Below, in pieces: positions 1 through 23,568 of a DNA stretch of 64,000 nucleotides (its first letter is position 1; the number at the start of each line of letters is the position of its first letter). This DNA comes from Patiria miniata (taxonomy: Eukaryota; Echinodermata; Asteroidea; Valvatida; Asterinidae). The position numbers and the translations under genes were made by a program. The stretch is taken from NCBI RefSeq assembly GCF_015706575.1, contig NW_024037074.1, positions 22,061,334 through 22,125,333 on the forward strand, read 5' to 3'. The notes under the pieces were generated by a model, which ran no database searches, had not been told where the DNA came from, and saw nothing but the letters and a program-made list of their open reading frames with translations.

Positions 1-2671
1 TTTTTTTAAAAGCTCCGTTTCTTTGTCATCCATTTTTGGCTTTGACAGTGTTTTTTTCCCCTCTCGCGTTTGGCTTGGAGGATTCATATTTCAGGAACCT
101 GGCTTTTGTGACTTTTTGAGGGCTGGTTCGGCTTTTGCCAGCGGTGATGTTGGCAGACATCTTTGTTCCCATCATGCCCTTTTGTCTCACCCCTGACTAC
201 TGACTGGTTACGCCAGGAACCCATACGATCATGCGCCCACCTTGCCTGTAGTGTAATCGCTACTACAGCAGCATTGAACCTAGCACAGGGCAGCTCAAAC
301 AGCTACAGTAGTAGCCTTTTGAAATGGTGCACACTGTCGAAGCTCCAGATCAGTTATTGTACTCCCTGTTTTTCTCACAATTTTCTCACTTTTCCGAGAC
401 AGGACTCACTTTGGTGGAGTCTGGAGTAGCGATTGAACTTTCTCAGTGGATCTAGACTGTAACACGGCAACCTTCCACACCGCTGAAGCACTAGTATGGA
501 GTCGGTCTCCCGACAAGTGGTCCCCTAAGACAACTTCGCTCTGGAACACCCCCGGGCCATAACCAACTTCGGCCTTGCGACCACAGACCCCGGGATCAGA
601 CGGCACGGAATCCTCGCTTTCTTGCTCCAACCGAAGGTGAGAATTTATGCTGCTCCTGACACGCCTCGCGTGACGCGTCCAGGCGTGTTTGCACCTCGCC
701 TGGCCATCCTTTAATTAAAAGGCTACGGTGCTGGCGTCCATGGACCACACCGACCAAGGCGGGGGTGACATATTAGGCTTGGCTTACGTGATCTGGGCCG
801 CATATTTTTGGCACACTGATAAGTTTAAGATTGGCTTGATAAACTTGGTCATGCGGCGATGGCATTACCTTTTGTAAGTTTAACAAAATTCTGAGTAATC
901 TTAATACAAATACAGCAAAGGCCTACCCCGAGTCATCAGTTACTCGTACTTGCTATTTGTTAGAGTATTGAAGTCTGCTCTGAAAGTGAAATCACGCTAA
1001 ACCTCAACTTCTAGATGAAAACACATCACACATTATTCTTAATTATGTATTTATTTATTTTGTAAAGGTGTAGGGAGTAGTAGAACAATTACAAACACTC
1101 GGTAAGAATTTCACCTGTTTTGATCAAAAGTACGATTAATCGTGCTGATCTGGAAGTTGCGATAGTCAAAATAATGGATGCCTTCCTCTGAGTGTTTTGT
1201 GGTATTGTTTTCCCTTTATTTTTTGTTTTGTTTTGTTTTCATCACGAAATAACACGAAAATTGACAAAGCATGTTTCCAATATATATAATATAATTTGCA
1301 CATAATTACTGTGTAAGAAATGAGACGCACGTAATTACTGAAATTGGCGACCGGACCCAAGCCACGAAGGCTTAATGAATTTCCACGGAGCTCGGGCACG
1401 GTAGGTCGGAGCGTGCGTTAGCAGCCCCCAATTTTCCTCCCCCAACTCGTGTGGAGAATTCAGCCATATAGTAATGAATGACATTATGGATATTCCACAG
1501 TCCATAAAGCGCCCAAATGCCGGCCGTCCATCACGATTGCGAGATCTTAAAAGGCAGTAGCGGCGGCCGGCCGGGCCTAATACAACTTGACACACTTCCT
1601 GTGTTTAAGGGCCATTATACGCCAAAGTGCCAGTCGTTACGGCTAATAAAGTGCGCTAACATACTCCTCTTTGTAATCAACGGAAAATTATTTAATATAG
1701 CACACTCAGAATGAATGGCTTGGAGGCGATACTGGAACTAGGCTCCCCGTCTTGCCATTTATTTCGTTCGGCGGGAGCTTATAAAGTGAAATGAAATCAG
1801 CTTGATGGAAAGGCTAGCGGGCGGTTTTTAAGGGGCAAGGGGAAAAGTATCATATTTTAAAGGTCGAGGGCTTTTAGTGTCAGCGTTTTGGTTCCGACCA
1901 ATTCATTGTGACTCTTTGAAGTGTCCCCCGTGAGGTTAAGTTTTGAGGTATATTTTGATATAGCACGGGAAATGATGCCCGCCCAAAACGCAGAATAACC
2001 AAGCTGCATCAGGGAGTGCCCCTAGAAAAGGTTTGCTTTCCTTGCTGCCACCAGTGGTTTTGTTTGTCTTCACGGCTGCATGGGAACAAGTATTTAACTT
2101 GGTAAGGTGGGAGAACTGCAGGTAGTATATGGTTGCATCAGAAATGTCAGGCCCATAATCGATACATTGTTTGATAATTTCACTTTCCGATTTTAAAATC
2201 CATTTCAGTTTTTGATACAGTTGATTATCTCACCTACCGAGTAAAAAAGAGCGAATTTACCTCAGCGAAAATCCAAACTTGTTACTCCTTCTTATGTTGC
2301 TAAACGAGGCAAGCACAAGTCCGTACCGCAAGTAGAAAATTACGAAAGTGGATCATACTCTTATATTTTTTTACCAGCAGACATTTTCCCCAGTTGTGTG
2401 GGTTTTACAACTTGTTGTTTGTGCAACTGTTCACCAATTTCGAGAAAAGTTTGCAGCATATTTTAATAATCCCATGACCCGTACTTGAGTGTGATTTCTC
2501 GTGGGATGATCAGAAGGGGGCGCCCATTGGGGCTCATTTGCCTAAACGTGTAATAAGTCATGTTGTCTCTCTGACATGGATTGAAGGCAATTTTAGGTAA
2601 AACACCTCAACATTTCACACTACTACTCCTTTTCCGTTGCACTAGGCCTACATCTCTTGTACAATAATTCT
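1..2671. other. Upstream intergenic DNA, no gene seen
   Basis: AT-rich sequence with only short chance reading frames in all six frames. None shows a recognisable domain, codon bias or splice context. I see no long inverted repeat and no tandem array here. Since Hox genes of a cluster usually share one direction, this side should face the next more posterior gene, but none is reached. Confidence 0.6.
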
Positions 2672-2770
2672 AAAGTTGAAGAAAGAAATTGACTGAAGCG
2701 GGGTTTGAATCTGCGACCCCCGGATTGCCATTCCGTTGCTGTACCAACTCAGCTATCCAGCACTATGTTG
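2672..2770 (-). repeat. tRNA-derived SINE-like copy
   Basis: Read on the minus strand this contains a good pol III A box (TAGCTGAGTTGG), an anticodon-arm-like stem and a B-box-like GATTCAAACCC. It then runs into the T-rich tail TCAATTTCTTTCTTCAAC. Spacing and order match a tRNA head followed by a SINE tail. The B box has one mismatch to GGTTCRANNCC and the sequence continues past the tRNA body, so this is a SINE or tRNA-derived repeat rather than a working tRNA gene. Several other tRNA-like pieces occur in this window. Confidence 0.6.
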
Positions 2771-2796
2771 GCGGTTCCCCGTTTTGTTGTCAACCA

Positions 2797-2821
2797 ATCA
2801 AATCAAATCAAATCAAATCAA
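2797..2821. repeat. (AATCA)n microsatellite
   Basis: About five consecutive copies of AATCA directly beyond the SINE-like copy. Short and of no evident function. Confidence 0.8.
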
Positions 2822-5800
2822 TTTGTGATATGTGTAAATGCCTTTTTTTATTAGAACACCCCTGTCCATTTTTTTAAACAGAAATGTTCAATAGTTATAA
2901 GTAGAAATATGCATTGAAGAGCATCCTCATTTCGTCATTACGTGCATAGATTCAATGTTATATTTGATTACGTAGAGCTACATTTTGAGGTCGTCATTAA
3001 AACCTCGCACACGAAACTTGTAGGCTGGAATGTTGAATCATGATGATATTTAATTCTCTCTCCCGATTCCCCATTATCAAGCCACCATTTTGCGTTAATA
3101 ACGGGCCTCAGTGCATGGAACCTGGGCACATGCGTTATAGCAATATCTAATGGTGCGGTGTCAACCGCGTCAGACCGTACCGTGCCGCCTCTGGAAGGCC
3201 GTATCGTACGGCGGGCCCAACGGGTGAAAACCCCACCTACCTGCTGCCCGTCTGTCTCGTGACTCGAGCAGGCCAATTACTCAGAGGCGTAACAGTAACA
3301 CTGTCGCTTCTGGCGCCTTGTCGAGTTGTATAAGCTCCGGGGTAAGTCATTTGATAAGCAAAGCATTGGCTTTTCATTGTAGCCTTAAGAAGGAAATATT
3401 CACATTGGAGCATTTTTCTTCTTAATCGTTGTCCTTGATTCGGGAATTAAGGTTGTACTTGCATGTTCGAACAAATGGAGGGTTTAATTTGTTGATGAAC
3501 ATTGTTGTTTCCAAGCCAACTGGGAATAACGTGATCGTTAAAGATGATAACAACAACAATAAAGGCTGAGGTTTGTTCTTTCTACAGAAACCTAAAAAAA
3601 AGTTTTTAGATGCTTCCTGCAGTCATCCTTAACAATATTTCCTGAAAAATTGTGTGTATTTTTATTCAAATGATTAATAAATCAAATATGCGTTTGCCGT
3701 AATATCTTAAACCGTTCGCCTACATAAATCGCGCCGGCCTTGACATAGATATAATGAACTTACACACGTATTTTTGATTGATATCTTTGTTAGCGATTTC
3801 GCAATCAAGCTGACCGTTCTCGCTAATGAAGGAATCGATAAATTAATGTGGAAACAACGTTATTTTTTAATGTAAATGACATGGATTGTGGGGTCGATGC
3901 ATCTTATAACGCATGTAATCAAATCAAAACAAACATCCTCTTTTTCTTCCAAAAGTGCATGAGAGTTGAGAGGGATCGCACGCGAGGGACAGTGTTCACA
4001 GCGAATAGAACAACATATCGCAGACCGGTGATTTTTCACAAGTCACTGGGTCCTGATTGTCCCGAACCGATAGGAGTGTACTTGATGGTCATCATGACGC
4101 TGATTGCAGAATATCCCTGTCATGATTACCATGTCATTAGGCACACATGGTCTATACGGGTCAGATCGGCAATAATGTGGAAAAGAGACGCAATAATGAC
4201 TATGAATATGCCTATTATTTCAAAGAACGATGTTAATATCGAGGGAAATGTTGAGGCTTGTGAATGGGTTTACTAAAAATGAAATTCCAGCTATTACAGT
4301 AAAGTTGCATTGTTTATGGACCTTCCGTTTATGGAAACATTTTTTCTCTCTAATAAACTTATCTAGCCTTGGGGTGAAGGAATTCGTGTTTATCACTTTT
4401 TCACGCCCGAAACGTCAGGTTACCAAACCGGTTCTTTTCAAAACCACACAAAGTCGCAACAGAAATATATCTACATGGTGCTACCACAAACCTAAATTGA
4501 CTTTCGACCATACAATCTATCAAGTCTTAACTATTATTGATGTTATAAAAATTTGTTTAGTTTTGTTATTTAAGAAAGGTAATCACATATCTTTAAATTG
4601 TAAGTAAATGTTTGAAAAATGGAATTATTGTTGTATCCGAAGATTAAAATTTTGTTAGTCAATATTATTTGCACGAAGGGTTAAAGTTGCGTTTATATTT
4701 ACGCACCTAATTATAATTACAACGTGGAGGGAAAACCGCAAATATAACTGCATTTAATGAAATAAATTGACAGAAATGGTGCAATTTTAGAATAAGCGCC
4801 TACTGGCCAATCATGCAGAAGTAAGGTTTCTTATTCTCTTTGCTTGTCATGTAGCAAGGCTCAGTATAATGCCGTGCGATCGTGGTCATGACACACGTGT
4901 TCCTCCACCCAACAAGACAGTCATGATAATGGTTAAATCGATACCCAAAAGAAAGAGACGGATTTACGTGGAAGACTGCACACGAAATTCATGCAATAAA
5001 ATTAATGTACTCATTAGCATTGATGAACATAAATAAATAAGCGTGTCGAAACACAACACTTCATGACAGTATATGCGATGTAAGCAACGTTGTTTCATTG
5101 CGCGTGTTGCGGAAACCAGTAATCGGTTTAAGCCAACCTGTGTCGCTGGCCTACCAAAATACAGTCCCCGTATAAAAAGCACCGCTGGCCCGTAACAAAT
5201 GGCTCCATCGAAGGTACCAAGTCGGTGGAACGGAACCGACGCTTTTGTCCCCGGGCCGAAAGATGCACCCTCTCCCTCCGGCGGTCGCGTTGAGAACGAC
5301 TTTTTTTTTTTTTTTTTTAGCCAATCCACGGACTGTTGCGTCTGAGACATAGATGCTGTCGTTGGGTTCTCTTTTCCCCCACCTCCTCTTATCTCTCTGG
5401 GCCTTTTCAGATATTGTTCTTGGCTGGGGGAATTTCAAGGCTGCCGTGGTGTTTTGTTCATTTGAATAAATGATCAAAAAATCTGTGAGGCATACGGGCC
5501 CAGGCAGCGCAGCGCATGGCCAGGCGGCCGGCCGGTCGCGGCAGACGTCCGCGTCGGTCATGCTCCAGCGACTTGGTATTATAGTGTGTTCAGAATAATT
5601 ACACCATTACTAACAATATCGTGTTCTGTAATGAGCACGTGTGTAGAGAAAACAAATGTTCATCTTTAAATGCTTGTTTCCAACTGTTTCGTTCTCTTCA
5701 AGTGGTTTGTTTTGCGTATAATATAAGGTATTGCGACTGTGATACTATGCTTTGTTTGGGCATTTTGTTCATTTTGTTAGCTGTTACATCGATGTAGTGT

Positions 5801-6471
5801 TTCATTGGGTTATGCAGCACGATCAGTATGTAATTCGGAAAGTGTAATACAGTGCGCCCAGATCACGCTAACTTTGGTGTATCTCCCTTTTGTTTACTAT
5901 TCAAACCTTCCAACTTAATCACATGTCAATTATCATAATTCAGTTCCCTTTGGAAATCTAAGGTTCGTCCAATTCGTCACGCGCGAAGCGGAGCATTTTG
6001 ATTGGTCCATTATGTAGCGTAGTCATGGAGGCGAATTGAGTAGAATATAGGGCTGTTTTAATACTGTTTATGTGACACAGGGCTACTCTTCTCTCATGTA
6101 TAGGTGACTGCACGCTTCATAGTTCATGGCCTGTTATTTATGAGCACAATTTTTAATATGACAACTCTATTCACTGCGCTTTGTGACCCTGGACAATAGG
6201 CCTATCTCATTGATCAGCTTTTAGGTGAAGGGGAAAACCGATAGTTCTGAGCGATTGGCTAGTTTGAATCACGTGGTATTTCTCTTTTTTCCCTATTTGG
6301 TAGCCAGTATTGACCTGAGAGAAGGCAGGCCGTGCCAAACTCTATTCATCATTCGGAGTTGCAGCACTGCTGACTCGGCGGGACAGCTAGACAGCCGCTT
6401 ATACTACACAGCTAGGGCAATAAAATCCTAAGGGTCACAAATCAACGGTCCTAAGCCCAGATACAAGACAA
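2822..6471. other. Upstream flank of Hox5 including the unmapped promoter and 5' UTR
   Basis: No coding exon is supported. Open frames such as 3848-4276 have no recognisable domain and an AT-driven composition. An 18-base T run sits at 5301-5318. Between about 5.9 kb and 6.47 kb must lie at least part of the 5' UTR and promoter of the Hox gene. I see no convincing TATA box at a fixed distance from a start site, so the transcription start cannot be placed from sequence. Confidence 0.5.
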
Positions 6472-6946
6472 ATGAGCTCATACTTCACACACTCGTTGTC
6501 GACGGCCGATTTCCACCATGGGTCGGATTACCCATCGGCTGCGGCGGTGCAGGGCTACTCCCGACAGGCCCCCCACTACCCGGCCAACAGCACGCCCGTT
6601 AACTACAGTTACAACAGCTACGGGGCGTCGCAATTGGAGGGTAGTTTCTACCACATGGACCGGACCCCGTCCATGGAGCCCACTGTCCCGTTGACGCACC
6701 CGCAAAGTTCGCCCGTGTCCGGCGTGACTGCCACCACCACCTCGGCAGCGTACAACCGGTGCCAGAGCCAGCACCAGACGGGGTCTAGCGGGGCGGCGGC
6801 GGCCGCTGCTGCCGCTGCTTGCATTAAGATGACCGGTCAGAATATGAGTGGGGACTGTGCCAAGTCAGCGATGAAAGGAGCTCAGACAGCCCGCCAACCC
6901 GAGCAGATATACCCATGGATGAGGAGAATTCATTCCAACACGGCAG
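6472..6946 (+). CDS. Hox5: Hox5 homeobox protein, exon 1 (N-terminal half with hexapeptide)
   Basis: First coding exon of a nuclear DNA-binding transcription factor of the Hox cluster, expected to set axial identity. The start at 6472 is chosen because the protein opens with MSSYF, the conserved N-terminus of many Hox4-8 proteins; the Kozak context is only moderate (C at -3). A Tyr/Ser/Asn-rich region follows, then a nine-Ala tract at about residues 108-116. The hexapeptide IYPWM (146-150, followed by RRIH) is the Pbx/Exd contact motif. Residue 158 is the last whole codon; one base (G at 6946) remains before the donor GTGAGT at 6947, making a phase-1 intron. Joined to exon 2 the protein is 256 residues, similar to other Hox5 proteins. 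Assignment to group 5 rests mainly on the exon 2 homeodomain. Groups 4, 6 and 7 are less likely. Confidence 0.93.
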
Positions 6947-17281
<10,335 letters not shown>

Positions 17282-18144
17282 CTCGTTTAAACCGAAATCT
17301 CACGGAAGATTGTTTACGGTCCTGATGAGGACTCCGGCGGGAGAGAGACATTTGACACGCCGTGTGCTCTCCCTCCAAGACTTGCCTCCGGACCGCTGTT
17401 GTAGATGGGACCTCGTACTTTTATTTACATGTCCGATACGGGCACTGATCTAATGACTTACAATCCTGTGTGGGATTGGACCAAACAAAAATGCCTGAGG
17501 CTTGAAAGAAACAGTGAGCTAAGTGTGTTGTTTGTTTATAACATGTCATTGTCGTTCCTGTCTTGTATCTTCCTTGCAAAAGACAGGCTAGAAAACAGGC
17601 TCTATACAATTTGTTTTAAAGCGCTGTGAATATGATGCCTTTAGGCCTATGCTCTTTTTTTTTGGTCGTTTATTTATTAGTCGCTGTACGAACCTGCTAT
17701 ACCTCTGGACCTTACTTGGTCCTCACCAACGAGTGCGCATGTCCACACGCAGTGTACCCCCTATTTTCTATTTTATTTTTGATGCATTTTGTTGTTTTGT
17801 GCAATACCATTCGCCAAAGATGACAAAAATAGTGAAACGACATTCAACTATAACAAATTGTCCGCTCACTATCGACCTGAAAAAAGGGTATAGTTTGAGA
17901 AATATTCTCAAATATTACAATGTGTTTGATAGAACGGGAAATAAGATGAAGACTATGGCCTGTAACTTGTTTCACTGGTATGTGATTTTCTGTTGTTGCT
18001 TTGTTTGCTGACGTGATTGTGTGTATGTTTTTTTCTCCACATCGGATACTTCCCAAGCTTGCTCAATAGCCAATAATCACCGGCATCCATTTTTCTGAAA
18101 ATATTTCAATATTTCTGTCATCCCTTCGCAGACCAAACAATAAA
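17282..18144 (+). other. Hox5: Probable Hox5 3' UTR
   Basis: The sequence follows the stop codon with no further coding exon. The first clear poly(A) signal is at 18139, which would give a 3' UTR of roughly 0.85-0.9 kb. The open frames inside (17405-17629, 17649-18011) have no domain and look like chance. The end is inferred from the signal alone. Confidence 0.4.
18139..18144 (+). promoter_or_regulatory. Candidate poly(A) signal AATAAA for Hox5
   Basis: First exact AATAAA hexamer on the + strand downstream of the Hox5 stop codon that I located. A T/GT-rich stretch follows within about 80 bases. Longer transcripts using later signals are possible. Confidence 0.35.
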
Positions 18145-19637
18145 GATTACTGTTCCCACGAATTGCTGGTTTTAGCTGCTTAACATGGCTATTATAATGT
18201 TTCTCTATTATACTCTAGATGAGTGATCAGAGTTTATTTTTAATAGTGTAAACGATTTATTAGTTATCTCTTTATACTTGTTGCGGGAAAGTTCAGCATT
18301 GAGTTTGTTGGTTTTGCGAATCGAATGATAAACTGCTCAATGAGTGTATCATGAATGGTAGTTATCAAAAACACAGTATCGTTTGTCCTTAATCTCAGTT
18401 ATAATTTGGGAAAGGGTGAGGCATCTTTCCCCATTTCCAATGATATGGTCAAACGGACTTTCATAATGTTGTGATATTGGAAATTGTAGGCCTACTATTT
18501 CAATCTATCATGTACTTATTTTGCCCGAAACCCAAATATAGCGCAGGAATAAAAAAATGTTAAAACTCGTTTCTGTTAGTGAACCTGCAAAACCCATAAC
18601 GGCTTAAAAGGAAGAAACAAAACAAAACAAAACAACGAATAAAGGTCTTTGTTTCTTTGTTTCCGCTCAAGCATAATGCAATAACTTGTGTGTTTCGAAT
18701 TGTCACTTGAGTTGGTCAAAGTACCAAATGTATATCCCTGCAGATTGATTAAGACTAAACGAATCCTTCGCGTGTCTAATGATCAGATGGTTTCAGTCAC
18801 TTTTCGCTAAATTTGTTAATAATTATTTTAGTAACAACACGCATCCACACTTTGTTGGCAAATCTCCTTGATCAGATCAATGGGTCCGAAACGATTACGT
18901 TCTAAACCATGAAGGACTCGGGTTGAAATTGAATTCCCTAACATCAAAGTAATAATTTACCAATTGGTTATTGATTAGGTACGCTAATAACGTACTATAA
19001 CAAAGGTATTCGTTCACTATAATTGTATTCGTTCTCAACGTCGGATGTCGTGGGTGTAATTCTCAAGAATATAAGGCTGAAATAACCGACTAGTTTCCTA
19101 TACATTCTTGTAAATTATTTTGATCAGTTGTGCGGTCAAAAACTGTGTGTTGTGTCATTTCTAATATCTTATGGACGTTGCATTGATTCACAAGTGAACT
19201 CTGAATGAAAAAAAAGAAAGTTTGTTTGATCCTGCATTTTAGGATCACGCTGTATCTGTCCCGTTTTGTAAAATATACTGCCAAGGAAGATAAAAAAAAT
19301 ATCTTGGAAATTTTCCTCACATTTTGATTGAGCTCTATCTTAGGCAGACTTGCAGTCTCACCGTGTGTTGGACATTAACGTTAAGGACGGGACACTATCA
19401 TGTAAATATTTGAAATCACTTTATATTACCATGTTATGTAATTATTGGTATAGTTTCCATTAGGTCGTGTCTATATAGAATCATTTTTTTCGTATGTAAA
19501 TTCACTTCAGTAAAATTAAACTTTGTCAGCATAAAGTCGTTTCGAATCTCTCATTTTCCCCATTATTTCACATTTTGTAGTATTTTCCACTGAACATGAA
19601 ATGTGTGTGTCTTGTGGCTCTCGTTCTTATCGGAGTA
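18145..19637. other. Intergenic, nothing recognised
   Basis: AT-rich DNA with an (AAAAC)n run near 18615-18635 and no supported gene, repeat pair or RNA. Confidence 0.5.
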
Positions 19638-20341
19638 TACAGGGCGAGTAAAATATGAGTAAAAAAAGGAAACCCATTTGGTGCCCGCTATTTTTATTAT
19701 TAAAAAAAAATAGTTCTGCATGTAGCGCTTTCCATATCTAGAATATGAATGCCCAATTAATAAGCTTTAATTTAGTGAAATAATCATTCAAATCGCTCAT
19801 GTACTTTTCCATTTATGGAATTTTGAACACAAACACCGTTTTTTAAGCTTGTCCACGGGTCACCATGGAGGTTAGTGATATTTCAGCAAGACGAACTATA
19901 CACATACCAAAAAACACATCAGAACACTCTCATGACCATGACAACTGGCACTTATCATAACATTTATTTAAAAACCTGCTACTTCCAATGTTAAAATAAC
20001 ATGTCAAGAGTTTATAGCTTTGCCCTGCCTTCTACTTGGCTACCCCGGAGACTTATGGGATTATTCTGATATCATTTTCAGGATGTGACATGGTTTCATT
20101 TTTTCCCCTGAAATATCACGCACCCTAAATATGATCCGTGGACAAGAATAAAAAAAACGGTGTTTGTTTTCAAAATTCTATAACTGGAAAAGTACACGAG
20201 CGATGTGAAGGATTCTTTCACCAAACGAAAGCTTATTAATTGGGCTTTCATATTCTAGATCTGGAAAGCGCTACATGCGGAAATTCTTTAAAAATTAGGG
20301 AGGCACCATTTGGGTTTCCTTTTTTTTTTACTCATCCTGTA
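19638..20341. mobile_element. Non-autonomous TA-target DNA transposon with long inverted repeats (copy 1)
   Basis: The ends are inverted copies: CAGGGCGAGT on the left and the complement of CAGGATGAGT on the right, each next to a TA dinucleotide. About 230 bp of each arm is complementary, including the AAAAGGAAACCC and GCGCTTTCCA(G)ATCTAGAATATGA segments. The roughly 240 bp spacer is unique and encodes nothing recognisable. TA duplication and CAGGGTGAGT-like ends suggest a Tc1/mariner-type MITE. The transposase is not in the window. A related element lies at 27828-28333. Confidence 0.75.
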
Positions 20342-21453
20342 TTCGCAGATCCGGGAGGGGCTGAGAGATGCGAAGGCTCAATTTTCTTTCTGGTGTTCAC
20401 CGATTAAACCCTCTTGTAGCCCCCCTCCCCCATTCCGAGTCTGCGAAAATGCCTTTCGAAAACGCTGATATTTGCTGACTTAATAATGAGCTGATTTTAT
20501 TAAAAATTAAGAGCTATCTCTCGTTTGATATCTGGATCTATCCTAACATGCTGTGAGGCTTGGAAGAATCGGTTTGGGTAAGTTTGTTATCATTGTTTGT
20601 TTGTTTGTTTGTTTGTTTTTTTTTCAGAATGATTCTGGTGAGGAAAATGCTTTATCGTAGCCCCTGTATTCCAAAGGACGCGTCATCCGTCACAAAATTG
20701 CTATAAATGTTTTATTGCACAAAATTACCCCCCAAAACCCCCCAAAATACACTTTTGTGTGTGAACAAAAGTGACGTACTAGAACATGAGAATATTATGA
20801 AGGAACTCGGGTAGGGGTTGATCAAATGGTTCAGAACTTTTAGCGCTAACAACAAAATGATTCAGATTGTTAACTAATCTAGAGTGGTGAGCTGTTGTTT
20901 TTGTTATTATTTCCATACTCACTGAAAAAAAGGATTTTAGATGCCTATTCCTTTGAAGGAAAAACGAACATTTTCTGCTTATTAAAAGAGTCTTCTTTTA
21001 TATATATTAAACCAAATGTGAAGTCGCGTCATGTTGATAGCCGGGTTTTAAAAATAAAATCCTCTGTGCAGGCCTGTCTTGTTTATTATAACTATCGCTT
21101 TCAAATATCTCAATGAACGGTAATTTGGTTATTGTGAGATAAAAAAAGAAATGAAAAATAATCTAGCCGCTGCTTTGGAAACCCATTGAAGCATGCAGCC
21201 AATCCAGTTTATGTGCGATTCTGTATAGAAGCGCGGGGGGAGTGCCATTTTAAAATATACATGTGCGGTTGGCCTATATTGAATCTACCAAAAACACTTT
21301 AACCTAGATAACCGACCTCCACAAGGGAACACGTGCACGGCGAACATTAGTAATTAATTCAATTATAGAAACGACAAAGACCAACCATGGTCTGGTAAGC
21401 GTACCTCTAGCCAGCGAGGATGACAGTGAGGATTTGCCCTTTCTGTTTATCCA
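20342..21453. other. Intergenic with a (GTTT)n microsatellite
   Basis: A (GTTT)n run followed by poly(T) lies at about 20593-20625. No gene is supported; the frame 20895-21116 is low-complexity and without a domain. Confidence 0.5.
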
Positions 21454-21655
21454 CAGTGGCGTAAATAATTTGCGGGGGGGGGGGGGGGTGAAGATGACAT
21501 TTTTGAGAGGGCGCTGAAAGGTTTTTAAACAATGAAAGGTTCATTTTTGCATTCTCTAAAATTCTGAATGGAGGCGGCAATAGGGGGGGGGAAAACTAAC
21601 CTCAACCGGGGGGGGGGGGGGGACTGCCCCCAATCGCACCCTTAATTACGCTATG
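21454..21655. mobile_element. hAT-like MITE remnant with G runs
   Basis: The left end CAGTGGCGTAAATAATT and the right end (complement of CATAGCGTAATTAAGG) are imperfect inverted repeats. CAGTGGCGTA-type ends are common in short hAT-like elements. The interior has three long G runs and encodes nothing. I found no 8 bp target duplication, so the boundaries are approximate. Confidence 0.5.
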
Positions 21656-23099
21656 TCATATATATATCTAAATGAAACAAAAAGCTAATCGTAATCCTCA
21701 ATAAAATTTGGTTTTTATGAATGAATTTCATTGTGATTTGACGTGTGTAAATTACCATAAATGGCCTAAAAATGACAAGACTCAAACCACCTGTACCAAT
21801 GGATTGGGAATCTTTTTAGAAGAAATATGATACCAAGATCTCCCGATTCGGTCCAGTAGTACTTGCTGCAAAGCCTATTTTGTGAAGCATACAACTGATC
21901 ATGTGGGTATTAATACATTAACACCTCTCTATCCGATGGTTTAGTCATTCATCGGGACAAAATGAAACCCGACTTAGTTTCATAAAAAAAAATAGGCCCT
22001 TGAACAAAAACTATACTCATTTTCTGTTAACAGAATCCCACATGCATTGGTATAGGTTGTTTGAGTCTCAGGGTAGCGGAAGTACGCCGTTCCGTGTGAT
22101 TTTTTTTTTTTGGGGGGGGGGGGCTGTGTACAGTCCAGTACTTTGTTTTCGACGGTAAAGCATAGACGGTCTCATAAAATGCTATATAAGTTGTGTCACT
22201 GGCTGTTTCGTGTTCGTGTACAGCTATCAATCCTACCAAAAGGCCGTGATTTATTTGTTTAAATGCAACAGGTTCAACACCTTTATTCATATTTAATATT
22301 GAACTTCATCAACCGTAATATTTTAACAAGAAACGAACAATCACACAACGTAAACGAGATGCAGCGGTATATGGTTAGCAGACTTTATAAGACGATTACT
22401 TGGAATTACATTGCACTACATGTATAATAAACTCAGTGCAGCTATACCAAAACATAACTTGAAAACTTCTTTCGCTATGACACGATCCAATATGTTTCTT
22501 TTGTCAAAAAAGGAAGCATTTGGGGCCAATTGCATAATGAAAATGTGCGTTTCTCTAGAACAAAATGTGCCCAACATGAACATTCGAAACTTGACTGAGG
22601 TTATTCTCTATGAATGCAACAACGCGAGATCGGTGTGCATGAAGTGAACACGGTGATGTCATAACCAACCACGCGCGACGTTGGCCGCTAAAAGTACGCA
22701 TGATATATGTCTTCATTGCAAGGATTTTGACGTTGTAAAATGACAGTTGTTCCATATGTGACAAGGCTCATTCCATTGCATCTAGCACAAAGAAATGTAT
22801 ACAAGAACCGACATGTGGTGTGAACCACATCAGGAATTGGACTCAGGAAAGAAACTTGAATCGTTTAATACCGACTCCCATTTAGGACTCTTCTGGGATC
22901 TCGGGGTTCCCGGCCGCGAATCTTTTTTTCCCAAAACGACATCCGCTTCCCATCTTCTGATTAATCCATTACATGCATATCTAATGCCTTGTTCTCCATA
23001 ACACAAACCCAAGATAGGCTTTACGTCTTGTGAGAAATGTTCCTTCAACACTTTACTTATTTAAAATATAAAATGAGAAGAAGTGAAAAACGCTCACTG
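21656..23099. other. Intergenic, nothing recognised
   Basis: Includes a T11-G10 homopolymer junction at about 22101-22122. Short frames at 22027-22290, 22411-22647 and 22795-23001 lack domains. No RNA gene is seen. Confidence 0.45.
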
Positions 23100-23172
23100 A
23101 GATTCAAACTTGGATTACCTGATTTAGAAGTCAGGACTTCTTCCAACCAGTCCATCCACGAACGAGCTGCCA
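23100..23172 (-). repeat. tRNA-like SINE fragment
   Basis: On the minus strand it has an A-box-like TGGACTGGTTGG, an anticodon-arm-like stem (CCTGA paired with TCAGG) and a degenerate B box GTTTGAATCT. It looks like a decayed tRNA-derived head rather than a functional tRNA. Confidence 0.45.
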
Positions 23173-23444
23173 AACGTCGTTAATTTAAACACTATTATTC
23201 CTTGTTATATAACAGATTCTCTAATTTCCCGGGACATCATGAATATGCATTACGCAGAGAGAGCGCCCTCTTTTGATATTGTCCGATCTCGTTTTGGAAA
23301 AGAAATTTCGCTTCCCGGCCCACCCACTGCACTGCTTCCAGTGTGGGCCAGTCAATGCATTGAACGTGCATTGAACCTTTATACGAAGATACATTCCTGG
23401 ACTTCGCAGACAGTCCAAGCAGCAGAGCTTATAACGGTATATTA

Positions 23445-23568
23445 AATCACTCATATATGAGTGATTTACCTTTTGGAATTTCCCATGCATGCATGGTCCC
23501 GGTCTTTTCCTATGATCATAGGAAAAGACCGGGACCATGCATGCATGGGACATGCCAAAAGGTAAATC
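23445..23568. repeat. Near-perfect palindrome (two nested hairpins)
   Basis: A small palindrome AAATCACTCATATATGAGTG at about 23445 abuts a long one centred at TATGATCATA (23511-23520). The arms 23463-23515 and 23516-23568 match except for a 5-base stretch (AATTT opposite ACATG). Each arm contains CATGCATGCATGG and TCCCGGTCTTTTCC. Because the arms are complementary, both strands encode the same peptide. It would form a hairpin of about 50 bp in RNA. Confidence 0.85.

Noticed and set aside
2672-2770. A functional tRNA gene
   Set aside because: A and B boxes are present but the B box has a mismatch, the acceptor stem does not pair, and a SINE-type tail follows.
3848-4607. Frames of 142 and 125 codons upstream of Hox5
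   Set aside because: No domain, no codon bias, overlapping frames, AT-rich composition.
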